The notes under the pieces were generated by a model. The model did not search any database. It saw only the letters and a list, made by a program, of their open reading frames with translations, and was not told the origin of the DNA. The position numbers were made by a program, and so were the translations under genes. A stretch of 64,000 nt of DNA from Termitomyces sp. T153. Lineage: Eukaryota; Basidiomycota; Agaricomycetes; Agaricales; Lyophyllaceae. Numbering within the stretch: the stretch's first letter is position 1; every line of letters starts with the position of its first letter. Location: NCBI GenBank assembly GCA_018296165.2, contig JACKQL020000003.1, positions 1 through 64,000 of the forward strand, in the 5' to 3' direction. Positions 45,680 to 58,353 of the stretch are shown here, piece after piece.

Positions 45680-48170
45680 CACAATGAGCCTAAGGGATCA
45701 TCCAATGCCTAGCCTCAGACGAACCTATCAATTAAGAATATGTTGGCCGTCACCAATGCAATATCTCATGATCGTCGCAATCTTGCAATCCGAAAAAAAT
45801 TTCCTTCTAGGCTATGATACCGATACTGAACCATTCCAGTAACAACTCGATACGCGCTGAAAACTGTGCCGTGCAATCGTCTCTGCATCGACTATGTGAA
45901 AATATACATGCTATCAAAAGGCTCATGTGCTTACCGTAGCTTGGTTTCTAATACCCCTATCAACATCCGGGAGATGAACCCGAAGGGCACAATAAACCTA
46001 AGGGATCGTTCAATGCTTAGCCTAAGAATGATCTATCAAAATTAAGAATATGTTGGCCATAACCAATACACTATCTCATGATGGTCGCAATCTTGTAAGA
46101 TGATCAAAAAGATTATTTCATGTTACTGATCCTTTTTCTCCAATGATAACCCGAGTTTAAAATTCTGTGTAATCGTCTTTGCATCGACTGTGTGAGAATA
46201 TACATGGCATCAAAGACTCATGTACTTAACGTAGTCTGGCCTCCGATATATCAGCATTCGCTAGGTGACATTCGAACGGCACAATAAGCCTAAGGGATCA
46301 TCGAATGCTTAGCTTGAGACGATCTATCAATTAAGAATATGTTGGCCGTAGGTAATGTAGTATCTCAGTATCTCATGGCCGTCGCAATCTGGCAATATGA
46401 TCAAAAAGAAAATTACTTCGAGGGTACTGATACCGAGAGCGTATCATCCAGTGACACCACCGAACGGCACAATAAGCCTAGAAGGTCGTCCAATGCCTGG
46501 CCTAGACCGAATCTATCGATTAAGACTATGTTGGCCGTCACCAGTGCAATATCTCATGATTGTCGCAATCTTGCAATCCGAAAAAAATTTCCTTCTAGGC
46601 TATGATACCGATACTGAACCATTCCAGTAACAACTCGATACGCGCTGAAAACTGTGCCGTGCAATCGTCTCTGCATCGACTATGTGAAAATATACATGCT
46701 ATCAAAAGGCTCATGTGCTTACCGTAGCTTGGTTTCTAATACCCCTATCAACATCCGGGAGATGAACCCGAAGGGCACAATAAACCTAAGGGATCGTTCA
46801 ATGCTTAGCCTAAGAATGATCTATCAAAATTAAGAATATGTTGGCCATAACCAATACACTATCTCATGATGGTCGCAATCTTGTAAGATGATCAAAAAGA
46901 TTATTTCATGTTACTGATCCTTTTTCTCCAATGATAACCCGAGTCTAAAATTCTGTGTAATCGTCTTTGCATCGACTGTGTGAGAATATACATGGCATCA
47001 AAGACTCATGTACTTAACGTAGTCTGGCCTCCGATATATCAGCATTCGCTAGGTGACATTCGAACGGCACAATAAGCCTAAGGGATCATCGAATGCTTAG
47101 CTTGAGACGATCTATCAATTAAGAATATGTTGGCCGTAGGTAATGTAGTATCTCAGTATCTCATGGCCGTCGCAATCTGGCAATATGATCAAAAAGAAAA
47201 TTACTTCGAGGGTACTGATACCGAGAGCGTATCATCCAGTGACACCACCGAACGGCACAATAAGCCTAGAAGGTCGTCCAATGCCTGGCCTAGACCGAAT
47301 CTATCGATTAAGACTATGTTGGCCGTCACCAGTGCAATATCTCATGATTGTCGCAATCTTGCAATCCGAAAAAAATTTCCTTCTAGGCTATGATACCGAT
47401 ACTGAACCATTCCAGTAACAACTCGATACGCGCTGAAAACTGTGCCGTGCAATCGTCTCTGCATCGACTATGTGAAAATATACATGCTATCAAAAGGCTC
47501 ATGTGCTTACCGTAGCTTGGTTTCTAATACCCCTATCAACATCCGGGAGATGAACCCGAAGGGCACAATAAACCTAAGGGATCGTTCAATGCTTAGCCTA
47601 AGAATGATCTATCAAAATTAAGAATATGTTGGCCATAACCAATACACTATCTCATGATGGTCGCAATCTTGTAAGATGATCAAAAAGATTATTTCATGTT
47701 ACTGATCCTTTTTCTCCAATGATAACCCGAGTCTAAAATTCTGTGTAATCGTCTTTGCATCGACTGTGTGAGAATATACATGGCATCAAAGACTCATGTA
47801 CTTAACGTAGTCTGGCCTCCGATATATCAGCATTCGCTAGGTGACATTCGAACGGCACAATAAGCCTAAGGGATCATCGAATGCTTAGCTTGAGACGATC
47901 TATCAATTAAGAATATGTTGGCCGTAGGTAATGTAGTATCTCAGTATCTCATGGCCGTCGCAATCTGGCAATATGATCAAAAAGAAAATTACTTCGAGGG
48001 TACTGATACCGAGAGCGTATCATCCAGTGACACCACCGAACGGCACAATAAGCCTAGAAGGTCGTCCAATGCCTGGCCTAGACCGAATCTATCGATTAAG
48101 ACTATGTTGGCCGTCACCAGTGCAATATCTCATGATTGTCGCAATCTTGCAATATGATTATGATCAAAAA
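45680..48170. repeat. 788-bp tandem repeat, about 3.2 copies
   Basis: The identical order of motifs recurs at a 788-bp offset: GGCACAATAAGCCTA near 46463, 47251 and 48039, and TTACTTCGAGGGTACTGATA near 46421, 47209 and 47997. Inside each unit there are diverged sub-repeats of roughly 190-310 bp, each with CACAATAAGCCTAAGGGATC and TATGTTGGCCGT. Copies two and three are almost identical, so the array is young. Open frames of 77-98 codons inside the units are by-products of the repeat. The array ends about 165 bp upstream of terpene synthase 1 and could affect its promoter. Confidence 0.9.
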
Positions 48171-48335
48171 AAATTACCTCTAGGCTTCATCAGTGACGAC
48201 CCGGTACGTGCTGAAATACATATAAGCCAGACGTCTCAAATTCGAACTGTCAAGGTCCTGTGCTCCTAAGCCATTTCAACTGTTGCATCGTGTCTTCTAC
48301 CACCCAACTACCACCTTTTACGAAGCTACACTACT

Positions 48336-49476
48336 ATGTCGCAAGGGGCTTGCAAGTCGGCTATGCAGGGTATTGAGAATATCAAGGCCGCTGTGAAGCT
48401 GCTCTTGGCTGGCGTGGACTATAAGCATCTTGATTCTAACAAGGAGCGTCAAGAATCTTTAGTCAGTGCTCTGCGGTCCCACTTCTCGTCGTATGGGTCC
48501 GATGCTGCATGGTTCGAGACCGCATGCTCACAAGCTGCCATGCTGGCAGAGGTATGGTGCCATCACTATAGTTTCAGTGCTTTCATATCTCACTGCCTAC
48601 AGCTTGGCTATAAGCATCTGTCATATGACGAGCAGTTGCTGATAGCTCAGATCTCATGGTATGTTTCTCTGTAACTTAACTTTGCGGATGTCGTTCAGTC
48701 CTTCTTCCTTTAGGCTCGTACTCTGCATGGAAGATCTTTGTCACAAGTTTCCATCATCAATGGAAAGGCTTCAACTCTCGATTCTCTCCTCAGAGGCTGT
48801 GGAACAAGACGCGCTGAATAAATTGCGCACTACACTTTGCGGCGTGTACTTGTTGTGGGACTCCATCTCTGCCAATTGCATCGCCTCCTCAATGATGGAG
48901 TACGTCAATGGATGCTTATTAGAACTCCAGGCTATACCCAAGATGAAGTTATCTGCGAGCGCGCAGAGCTGGCCGGATTTCATCCGTGGCAAGACCGGTG
49001 CCGCTGCAGCATTTTCATTCATGATTTTCCCGAAGAATACATCTTACGACATCGCCGATTTTATCCAAGTGATCCCGGATATCATGATATATATCAACTT
49101 GGGAAATGATGTCTTATCGTGCGCTACTTTTCTCTTCTTTCACGTATAATTGAGTAACTTTCTGAATGTCATAGATTTTACAAGGAGACTTTGGCAAATG
49201 AAACTGACAATTACATACACTGCAGGGCGCTGGTCGATGGGAAATCAGTCGATGACACTCTCAGTGACATTTCCCATGATGCCATAGCTGCTTATTCCCG
49301 AGTATCTACAGTCCTTCGATCCAAATCTCCATCCGCGTATGAGTCATGGAAGACATTTGCGAATGGATACATGTGAGCATTGCCTCATTTTTCCTGAATA
49401 CCTATAGGCTCATATTCTTTTGAGATCGTGGCATCTCGATGCACCGAGATATCGCCTTAAGGAGCTCGAGATTTAA
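48336..49476 (+). CDS. TRI5-like sesquiterpene synthase 1 (308 aa)
   Basis: A class I terpene cyclase of the trichodiene-synthase-like family, expected to cyclise farnesyl diphosphate in the cytosol. Exons 48336-48551, 48603-48658, 48714-49118, 49175-49372 and 49425-49476 total 927 nt in exact frame. The Asp-rich motif reads CMEDLCHKF, so one Asp of the usual DD pair is Glu. The second metal site is NDVLSFYKETLANETDNYI (NSE/DTE type: Asn, Ser and Glu present). The C-terminus ends in WHLDAPRYRLKELEI, with the Arg-Tyr of the family (RY). Intron positions match synthase 2 exactly. The product is unknown; the Glu substitution may alter metal binding, but the protein is otherwise complete. Confidence 0.85.
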
Positions 49477-49734
49477 ATTCGAATTGCTGGTTGTTCGATC
49501 GTCCCCTTTGGGGCGAGTCTTCAGCCATGTAGATCGTTCTTCTCTGGTCAAAGCACATGTACTATCATACAAGAATATCTGAGTATAACCTTTCAGTGGT
49601 AGAGAAAGCATAATGATGCTCGAACACCTGATATTCTCGGTGCTTTCAGTTAAACGGATACTACTGAAGGCCTTGGGACAGTCGTATCAATGCTCAATCT
49701 TTGACAAAGGAATATCCGACCTCATTGCGTCCCC

Positions 49735-51005
49735 TTAGCGAATGTGTTCTTGGTTTTCGCACCGAACCACTGAGACCTGTCCGCGATTCAATAATTCCGG
49801 CATCAACTTCATGAGTACATCTTGGAGAAAGATTCTCTGCAGGCCATCGAATTCCAGGACGACTTTCATGTTAGGCGCACTTTGATTGATTAAAACGTGC
49901 TCCAACGCTCTAAAGTCAAAATCAAGGGTGTCAACATAGCATGACTCGTAGCAGAGGCGGATTTCTTCAAGTTGGCATAACGAAGAAGCGGAGCCGATAA
50001 TCTCTTCTAACCACACTATTTCAACCGGATGAAAGCAAACATAGAATTGTAAGAGCTTGAGGTTCACATTCTGACTGAGAGAGATCGGAAACGGAATCTG
50101 GTCAAATTCTAAATGTCATTTCGATGAATAAGAATTCGAAATGAAACCAATTCTAGCTCCTACATACCTTGGTAAGGTTCAAAGTAAAGTCTGATGTGCA
50201 ACCTAAGAGTAGAAAGAGTAGGTGCTGTAGCTCTGATGAGGTGGCCAAGGGGAACCAGCATGTCCTGCTCGCGCACCTCCAACTCGAGTGTAGTGATATG
50301 TTGCACGGGAATGATGTCGGAGGTTAACGCCAGCAATAAGGGTGTAGTTGTATCTTCTACGAGCAGTCTGAGGTCCTGCAAGAATAGGGGCCGACGGGGG
50401 TGCTGAGAACGGCTGAACTGCTCAGTCTGAACTAGGTTTTTTACTCTAAGTTCCGCGACGTGAATTGCCTTGAGTCCGTGAAAGTTTTCGCTCGAAAACG
50501 AGATCAGATCGTCCAAACAATCTAAATAGATTCGGATCCAGCTCAGGGAGATGACTTCACGAAAGGACCCTAATAGAGCCCTTGTATCTTGTGAAATCAT
50601 ATTCCACGTCATCGAATCCAAGTTTAACTCGCGGACATGAGGCAAATGAGGAATGATGGCCTCCAATAGGGATGAAAGAGCATCATAATCCTCCAGAAAG
50701 AATCTGTTCGACTCACTCAAATACATGAAGCTATCGGGCCCAACAATGTAGAAGCGATGAATGGAAAGCCCAAGACGTGAGTGAGGTGCTTCAAGGAGCT
50801 CCAAAAACCGCCGGGGGTCGGCAGCTTGTTCCCCACGTCTGAGATAGATGTAGGCAGTGAAATTGGTAAACAGAAGTTTACGAGCACGTTTGAACCACTG
50901 GGACGATACGAGACTGCAAACGGCGAGCGACTGGCGGTTATCCTTCAGATCATCAATAATTCGATCCTGAAGTTCAAGGGGGAGTGAGTTTTGTTTCGGT
51001 TTCAT
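49735..51005 (-). CDS. F-box domain protein (403 aa)
   Basis: The start is ATG at 51005 (MKPKQNSLPLELQDRIIDDL). There are two exons, 51005-50168 and 50108-49735, split by a 59-bp intron, 1212 nt in frame. The N-terminus has the F-box pattern LPLELQDRIIDDLKDNRQSL followed by CSLVSSQWFKRARKLLF. The rest has leucine-rich stretches (LPHVRELNLDSMTW, ITTLELEVREQD, TLSTLRLHIRLYF) like the many basidiomycete F-box proteins. The likely role is substrate recognition in an SCF ubiquitin ligase. The target is unknown. It lies between the two terpene synthases on the opposite strand, probably by chance. Confidence 0.85.
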
Positions 51006-51420
51006 TCCAGACCTCAAAACTCGTTCAGTATATCTAGTAGGATAAAATATAATATCCACTCACAATCGTGGGTAAAATTTACGAGATCAACGAACAGGGA
51101 TTTTTGCAAGTTCTCAGATCTTATCGTCGTGATTCTACTAGTACGGATTGATCAATGCCAAGGCAAGTATTATCATTTTCGTCGGCAAACAACTCGGAAC
51201 AAGATTACCGAGGATATGGTATGTACATGATGCGTGGGGGCACCTGACGGGACGGTAGATGCCAACCGTTAGCCAGCAAGAAGCTTGAAGTGTCCTGCCT
51301 TGCGTGTTCATGTGACAGGCATAATAAAAGTTGACGCCTCATCATTCTCGAATTTTCATTCTCAATTTTTTTTCAATTGCACGATGGAACTTGCTCCACA
51401 AATATTGTGATCCACGAGAC

Positions 51421-51428
51421 ATATAAAT
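51421..51428 (+). promoter_or_regulatory. TATA box of terpene synthase 2
   Basis: ATATAAAT lies 45-52 bp upstream of the ATG at 51473. The stretch 51006-51472 is otherwise without a gene. Confidence 0.45.
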
Positions 51429-51472
51429 CAGGCGCCTCGAGGGGAGTTTTCTGCACTTGATCAATCAAATTG

Positions 51473-52632
51473 ATGTCCTCCACTGCTAAAGCACTTCTGT
51501 CAGACTACAAGTCGGGAATACAGAGCCATGAGGATGCCGCCAAAGTTGCTATGAAGCTGCTTTTGGATGGCATAGACTATGATCCTCCTGACTCTGATAA
51601 GGAGCGCATTGGAACTCTTGCCAGCGCTCTACGCTCGGACTTCTGCATGGATGAATATGACCCTGCGTGGTTCGAAAATACATGTTACCTTTCTGCCATG
51701 GTAGCAGATGTGTGTAAATCACGGTATATTTTTTGTCTCCATATCTCATTACCCACAGAATTACTATCAACGCCACTCTTATGATGTGCAGCTACAAATA
51801 GCGCGGTTTGTCTGGTGTGTTGCTCCATGATTTAACATTGGGGATCATTCAGTTTTTTTCGGTAGGCTCACGATATGCATGGATGATTTGGGTCACAAGT
51901 TTCCAATGTCAATGGAGAAGCTTCAGTTTTCGATCCTCTCCTTAGAGAAGGCCGAAAGCACTGTATTGAACAAGTTACGTGCCAACCTTTGTGACATGTA
52001 CCTGTTCTGGGATGCTATCTCTGCCAATTGCATTGCCTCCTCGACGATGGAATACATCAACGGTTGGTTGCTAGAACTCCAAACTCTTCCCAAGATAAAG
52101 ATATCTATGAGTGCTGAAACCTGGCCGCATTTCCTCCGTAGAAAGACTGGAGCCCCTGCTGCATATGGATTCATGATCTTCCCACAGAATCCAGCTTATG
52201 AAGTGGCCGACTTCATCCAGGCAATGGAGGATATCATGGTATATATCAGTTTGGCCAATGACGTCTTATCGTGTGCTACCCTTTCCCTTTCCTCTCTGTA
52301 CAATTGATCTGTTGTGTCCCACAGATTTTATAAGGAAGTTATGGAAAATGATACTATCAATTATATCCACAACAGGGCACTAGTCAGCGGACAATCAATC
52401 AATGATACTCTCATTGACGTTTCTCGTGATACTGTGGCTGCTTATTCTCGAGCGTGCAAAGTCCTTCAATCCCAATCTCCACCTGTGTACGAGTTATGGA
52501 AGACGTTTGCCCATGGATATATGTAAGTATCACGGTCACCTCTTGTTCCCTCTATCTTAACTCATGCATAAACCAATCAGTGCATGGCACATCAACGCAC
52601 CAAGATATCGCCTCAGGGAACTTGCAATTTGA
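51473..52632 (+). CDS. TRI5-like sesquiterpene synthase 2 (315 aa)
   Basis: Tandem paralogue of synthase 1 with the same five-exon layout: 51473-51709, 51759-51814, 51866-52270, 52325-52522 and 52581-52632, 948 nt in exact frame. Exons 2 to 5 have exactly the same lengths as in synthase 1. The Asp-rich motif is CMDDLGHKF, with the canonical DD pair. The NSE-type motif is NDVLSFYKEVMENDTINYI. The C-terminus is WHINAPRYRLRELAI. I started at the ATG at 51473 (MSSTAKALL), the first in frame. With synthase 1 and the neighbouring dehydrogenase it suggests a small terpene gene cluster. Confidence 0.88.
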
Positions 52633-52867
52633 TTTGTTTTCAGTACAACGAAATTGATATCATTCAGTTGTCCCTATGAATCTCAAGTTGTCCGACTCGA
52701 AATAATTTTCTTATGAATGATGATATGATCGTATTCCGTAAGTTCCGTAAGTACAATAACATATTTCTTTTTTATCCATACAAAACTTGCATAAAACACA
52801 GCATCTGAGACTTAGGTCTGTTTGAATGAGATGCTGCGTCTCATTCAAGCAGATGTTGCAACACCGA

Positions 52868-54122
52868 TTACGAGTATTGCATTCCACCATCGACGGCCAC
52901 CTAATCGCACTCAGTCAATGATGAAACACTTCTCAAGAAAGCGGAGACTTACACCTTGACCTATGTGCAATGCATACATCAACATAAGTAAAATATTGTC
53001 GGAAAACAGTGAACAGACCGTACCAGTTATGAGACGCGCATCTTTTGAAGCAAGGAAAGATACAACGTTCGCTACGTCTTCAACTGTGCCATTACGTCCA
53101 ACGGCGCTTTGCGCACCGAACTGAGCAACAGAGGTTGGAAAGAGGTCATTAGTCGCTGGGTAATGGCTACTGTACCTTTGTGTAAACGTCGTCCAATAGC
53201 ATCTTGGTACCATCTGCAATGTCTTGAACTGAAAGGATATCCGTTGAGTTTTTGGAATTTCTGGAAGCACAGCACTAACTAATGTCAGTCTGAATGATCC
53301 CTTGTTTTTAAAAGTAAGCTCGTATCAAAATTGACAAAGCAGAATTAACGTACCCGGGCAATACGCGTTCACAGTGATCCCATGACGGCCCCATTCAGTA
53401 GCTAGTCATGACTGCTGAGTTCTAGCAAAATTACACAAGCACTAAACGTACCAGCAGCTTGAGTGAGTCCACGAACTGCGAATTTGGTGGCACTATATGC
53501 CCCCAGACTAGCTTCTCCTACAAACTTCGGATCAGAGGCTGCATTAATGAGACTTGAAGGCAAATATTGCCTCGTCTTCCGGCCAGAGAAGACGCTCCGA
53601 TAATCCTTCCACCTTGGCCTTGCTTGATCATCTGCAATGCTGCATACTTGTAACACAAGAAGACACCTCGTGCATTCACTGCGAAAAGTTTTTCCCATTC
53701 TTCGACCTCCGCTAGTCCGCATTGAGCTTTCTATCCTCGCAGAAACGAAGCGAATGTACAAACTTTCGGTGATGAGGTGTGCCCTGCATATGCCCGCGTT
53801 CGCCACCATCTAATTTCATGGCATTGAAATAACGCCTGACTGAATTCAGGATGTGATTGCTTACAACGTCCAGACGCCCGAGATCCTTTACCACGGTGGA
53901 GATCATGTTCTCTACGTTAGGGGGCATGGAAACGTCTCCTACTGCAATGGTGGAATTCCTCCCCTTCTCTGTTATCTGCGCTCTCAGTGATTCGAGACCT
54001 TTTCGAGCAGCAGGTATGTCATTTATGCCGACATCAAAGCCATCCTTTGCCAATCGTAATGCAATAGCACGGCCGATTCCCTTGGAAGCGCCTGTCACAA
54101 GAGCAACACCGAGGGATGACAT
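52868..54122 (-). CDS. Short-chain dehydrogenase/reductase, acetoin-reductase-like
   Basis: An NAD(P)-dependent classical SDR. The start is ATG at 54122 (MSSLGVALV). Motifs: the cofactor glycine motif TGASKGIG, MVANAGI (NAG), EWEKLFAVNARGVFLCYKYAA, SSLAGR, the catalytic LGAYSATK (Tyr and Lys), GRHGITVNAYCPG, and VSFLASKDARLITG with the final VDGGMQYS. The order and motifs resemble diacetyl/acetoin reductases. Several short introns interrupt it. The one after SSLAGRR is best explained by a 53-bp GC-AG intron (donor GCAATA, about 53537-53589). It lies next to the terpene synthases and could oxidise a terpene alcohol, which is inference. I see no clear break. Confidence 0.78.
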
Positions 54123-55441
54123 GTCAGTCAAAGGGAGGGGGTGTGAAAAAGAGGTGTACGACTCTTATAGAACTTCAATGAGTGCCAGCAGGGAGATAGG
54201 GATCTCCAACCCCGACATTTCGGAATCACATAGAATGCTGTGGCAGAGAATCTTCGCTGTCTTCCATTCAACTAGGCTGTTTTGCTTGATCCTATTATGT
54301 CCTTATCTAAATTTGGAAGCCCTAAATCGTCAAGCCAACAACCAAATAAGAGGAATTTGGGGGCCTTATCATTATGAACAACGTGCGTATTTTCCATTGG
54401 AAAGCTAAACGCCGAGCTCCAACTTCTCGTTGGGCATCTCATTGACCACATTGGCTCTCGATCTATTGAACTTCATCGGGTACATCAATAGCATGACGTC
54501 CTGAAGGTTTTGATAACATGTTGATATCCGCGATGGGCCCGGCCCGGGGCTTGCTGAAGGAGTAATGACGTATAAAATTAGCAGAATATTATGGTTTCTC
54601 TACGAGGCGTCACATAGCGAGAGAAGTGAAAGGAGCTGATTTTATGACTTGGACTTGTCAGGAAGTAGGTGCAGGCCTGCAGCTGTTGGGTACTGTGCTC
54701 CAGGATATTGTGCAGTGCTGAGATAGATACACATAGTTTTGTACCAGATAAATACCTGACACATGCAGTGTCTATGAGAAGCTAGATACAATATTGGTCG
54801 GACTAAACGGAGTAAAAACAATTCAAAGGCAATGCCGTGTACTTTGCCATAGAGGAGTAATGACACTATTCCCATATGGCGCCCCGAGTAAAGAGACCGA
54901 GGGAAGTGTCGAGCTTAGAGTCGCCCAGCCGATCGGGCAGCTGACTCGTACAACTAACCAAGTAATTAAGCGTGTGAAGGAGATTGATTCCGTGAGCATG
55001 ATGGCTCTAAATAAGCATTGGAAGTCAGAGGTCCGGGGAAGATAAGAAGCTGGGCTGAAGTTCGGGCCGAAACTTTGCGATGGATTTGTTTGTGTAAGGG
55101 AATCGTGACGGACTCTTATCAGTTACCCTCGTTATCTCATTTGATATTTCTTTTCACTTACGTCACCTTTGATCTTCATATACATATCTACAAAGATGTG
55201 CTAGAGTAGTTAGCTTTTTCGCAATTCTAAACCTTACTCCAGTTCACTCGCGAAGACTCTGAACTCGTGTGACTCGACATCTGCCTTATTGAACAGCCTC
55301 GCGTTACATATTTTGAACTCAAAAAAGTTCTATATACTCTAGCAACTGTCGGCGTGCGCGTCGTGGACTCTAGAGAGATTCTTCAAAGAACTATTCAACG
55401 AGTGTTTCCCCACTGATTTCCGAGACTGACAGTGAAATAAG
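54123..55441. other. Intergenic, no gene seen
   Basis: Short frames without motifs. The part beyond about 55200 may belong to the 5' end of the gypsy element that begins to be recognisable at 55442; its LTR was not identified. Confidence 0.4.
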
Positions 55442-56203
55442 TTGCGGGACTTTGGACGAGGGAAATCCCTCTCTGTGCGAGAATACGTATCGGAGCTAGA
55501 AGAACTTTTCATTTATGTTGGTTCTATCAGTAAACAAGAGAAAATTGTTAAACTATTCACGGGGTTCAGATCCTCTATTAAAAGAGGATTATATCGTGCA
55601 GGTCTGGACCCAGAAGTGTCGAAATGGGGGGACATCGTATCCCATGCAGAGTTTTTGGAGTGCGCCGAGAACATAGAATGGGATGAGCCCCGAAAGGAGG
55701 GGAGATCGTCGTCCAAATCCCACAGACATGGCTATCCTCTAGCTCCCGACAGCTCCGGCGAGGTGAATGGAACGAAACAAGGAGCAGGCAAAGGCCAGAA
55801 CCCCCAGCATAATCCCCGATCTCGGTCCCCCTTAGGCAAAAAGACCAACAGTACTCCAGGCTTCTCATCCGTCAGAAACAATACAAATGGATCTGGGTGT
55901 CCTAACTATAAGCCTGGAAATTCAAAGATGCCTGATTGCAAGCCAGATCAACAGAATGGGTTAAGTGATAAACAGGTAGCGGAGTATAGAGCCGATAATC
56001 ATTGCTTTGGGTGTGGCAAAATGGGTCATTTCTCTCGCAATTGTCCCCGCAGCAAAACTATGAAATTGTTCACAGGAAACCCTCCAGGTCTCAAAGCCCA
56101 CAGCATCCGTGTAAATCTCCAAGAGATCAAAAGGATGAGAGACAAGGCCCTAGGGAGTACCACCCAGGGCCTAGTAATTGGACATATCCTCCCAATAAAG
56201 TAG
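55442..56203 (+). pseudogene. Gypsy Gag (nucleocapsid) fragment
   Basis: The longest intact frame of the gypsy element. The N-terminus resembles the retrotransposon gag capsid C-terminal part (VREYVSELEELF, KIVKLFTGFRSSIK). A basic, Ser/Gly-rich linker and one CCHC knuckle follow. After the knuckle the sequence runs almost directly into the end of RT near 56190, so protease and the RT palm are deleted. It cannot support its own transposition. Confidence 0.75.
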
Positions 56204-57865
56204 ATGCATTGGTGAAATGGAAGGTCCCTACCAATAGAGATTTGCTAAGAGGGTTTCTGGATGTGGCTGGTTACCTGTCTGATGACATAGATAGAGTACA
56301 AATCCCAATGGGAATACTGCATGGGCTGACTGGCGACACAGTACCATTCTGATGGGAGTACACCCATCAGTGTGCATTTGAAGATGTTAAGTGGTTGGCA
56401 TCATCATGCAAAAATCACCATTGAAAACCTCTTATTCATGGACCAGGAGCAGAACACATAAACATGATTACAGGTGGATGTGTGACAGGAATTGCTGGAG
56501 TCATTAGCCAGGGAAATGACTGGAAAAACGCCACAGTGGCAGCATTCTATTTGGCTAAATTAAATCCTGCACAGCAGAACTATCTGGTTCAAAAAATAGA
56601 GATGCTCGCTGGTATAGAGACTATGCTGCAGCATCATGATCTGTTGCAAGGCACTGAGTTCAGATGGTACACAGACCACAAGGGATTAGTCCACCTACTT
56701 CAGCAGAAAAACCTATCAGGATGGCAGGCCAGGTGGATGGAAAAGATAGGTGAGTTCAATTTTACAATAGAATATGTCCCTGGAGCAGACAATATATTAT
56801 GAGACATGCTATTGCAGTTGTACTTCAACAATGAACCAGGGACTGTGAGGGCATGATTGGAATACACCTATTACGATGTGGTGGATAATGACACTTTGGA
56901 AGGACACCTGATATCAATGCCAGTATTAGTGGGCCTTGAAGGCCAGAATACGACTGCGCAACACTCACCTAGCCTAAATGAACAAAAGGGTAAAAGAAAG
57001 GATATGAATGTAGAACCTGCTGAGACTGGAAGACCTGAGACTTTGAAGGAATTTGCTGCACATGAGAGATTTTGTTGTTTGAGGCCCAAAGGAACAAAAG
57101 GAGGGCAGGTCCCAAGGGACACAGAAACACTCCTCCCAAACTCCTAAAAATTGGTTATTAGACTGCCAGCACAAAGACCCATAGCTGAGTCAAGTTTACC
57201 TAAGTCAACACAATTGGATCAAATGACCAAAGAACAGGGGTTGGACAAAAATATAGCAACCCAATCACAAACCCTAAACAACTTAATAGAACAACTACCT
57301 CCTGTTTCACTGGAAGAACTAATCCAGAATGGCTACAAACCCATAGACTTACACAAAAGTATACAAGGAAAATACAGAGAAGATCAGCTGTTCAAGAAAA
57401 TCATGGAAAATCCCAAACATTATAAGAATTTTGACATCAAGGACAACCTCATTTTCCTCAAAGCATCAACTGGCAGATTACCGTGCATACCAGCAATTAT
57501 AGTCAGAGGGAGAAGCATCCAAGAGATAGTCATCTCAGAAGCTCACTCACTGCTGGCCCATCTAGACCACATAAGACATTACTTTACCTCAGCAGCTTGG
57601 TGTGGTGGAAAAGCATAACAAATGATGTACAGATCCATTGTAACACTTGCACCACCTGTTGGAGAAGTAAACCATCAAACCAATGCCCCTATAGTCTATT
57701 ACATCTGCTTAAGGCTCCAACCCAACTATAGGAGGTTATAGAAATTGACTTTGTGGGTCCCCTTCCTGAATCAAAGGATAGGGATGCAACCTATGATTCA
57801 CTAACTGTGATCATAGATCATCTTACTGCTATGGTGCACCTAGTACCAGGTTGCAACAATTACAT
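55442..57865 (+). mobile_element. Degenerate Ty3/gypsy retrotransposon, left part
   Basis: A Metaviridae-type element on the plus strand. In order: Gag with a CCHC knuckle (CFGCGKMGHFSRNC, near 55999-56045); then, without protease or RT catalytic core, the RT connection region (NRDLLRGFLDVAGYLSDDI, 56239 on); the RNase H/tether part with WYTDHKGLVHLL and FTIEYVPGADNIL; and the start of integrase with a zinc-binding region (SLLAH near 57550, then CNTCTTC near 57640) and EIDFVGPLPES. Stops interrupt it at several points, mostly TGA. It is interrupted at 57865 by the copia element and continues at 63487. Confidence 0.85.
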
Positions 57866-58194
57866 TGTTGGACTTTGGCCATCGCATCAAACAATGACAG
57901 TGCCACCATAGACGCTCACTGTGTATGGCCAGACATTGTCTGTCACACTGTGAACAATGGTTCATTGTTCTCAGTGCGCATGTATATATATATTCTCACT
58001 ATACCTAGATAGAACCCTCAGTCATTTGTATTGGACTGAGGGTGAGTAAATACCTTTTTTATACATCACACGCACATACTGACTGTACATAGTATTGATT
58101 TTGGTCTTACTAGGTACAGTTTAATCTTAGTCATTTGTATCGGACTGAGGTATTGATTTTGGTCTTACTAGTATCCTGGTCTGGACTTCTAACA
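57866..58194 (+). repeat. Copia left LTR (329 bp)
   Basis: Begins TGTTGGACTTTGG and ends TGGACTTCTAACA. It contains two copies of GTCATTTGTAT(T/C)GGACTGAG. A putative primer-binding region, GGTTATGGGTGATTG, follows directly; the matching tRNA was not identified. Confidence 0.93.
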
Positions 58195-58353
58195 GGTTAT
58201 GGGTGATTGCTGCTCAACAACTTTCTAGAAGTGTCGAACATTTGAATCCAGATATCCAGGAACTCCATCAAATCCTATCTGATAACAAAACACGTCATGT
58301 CACGTACTCTTGATCTCTTTGTCCCTTGACAATCTTTCTTGAATTAAAGCACT

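Noticed and set aside
46339..48269. Three near-identical proteins of 77-98 aa in the 788-bp repeats
   Set aside because: They mirror the DNA repeat, have no family motif, occur in two overlapping frames, and end arbitrarily.
53857..54408. Plus-strand 183-aa frame over the start of the SDR gene
   Set aside because: Antisense to the TGASKGIG cofactor motif; no domain of its own.
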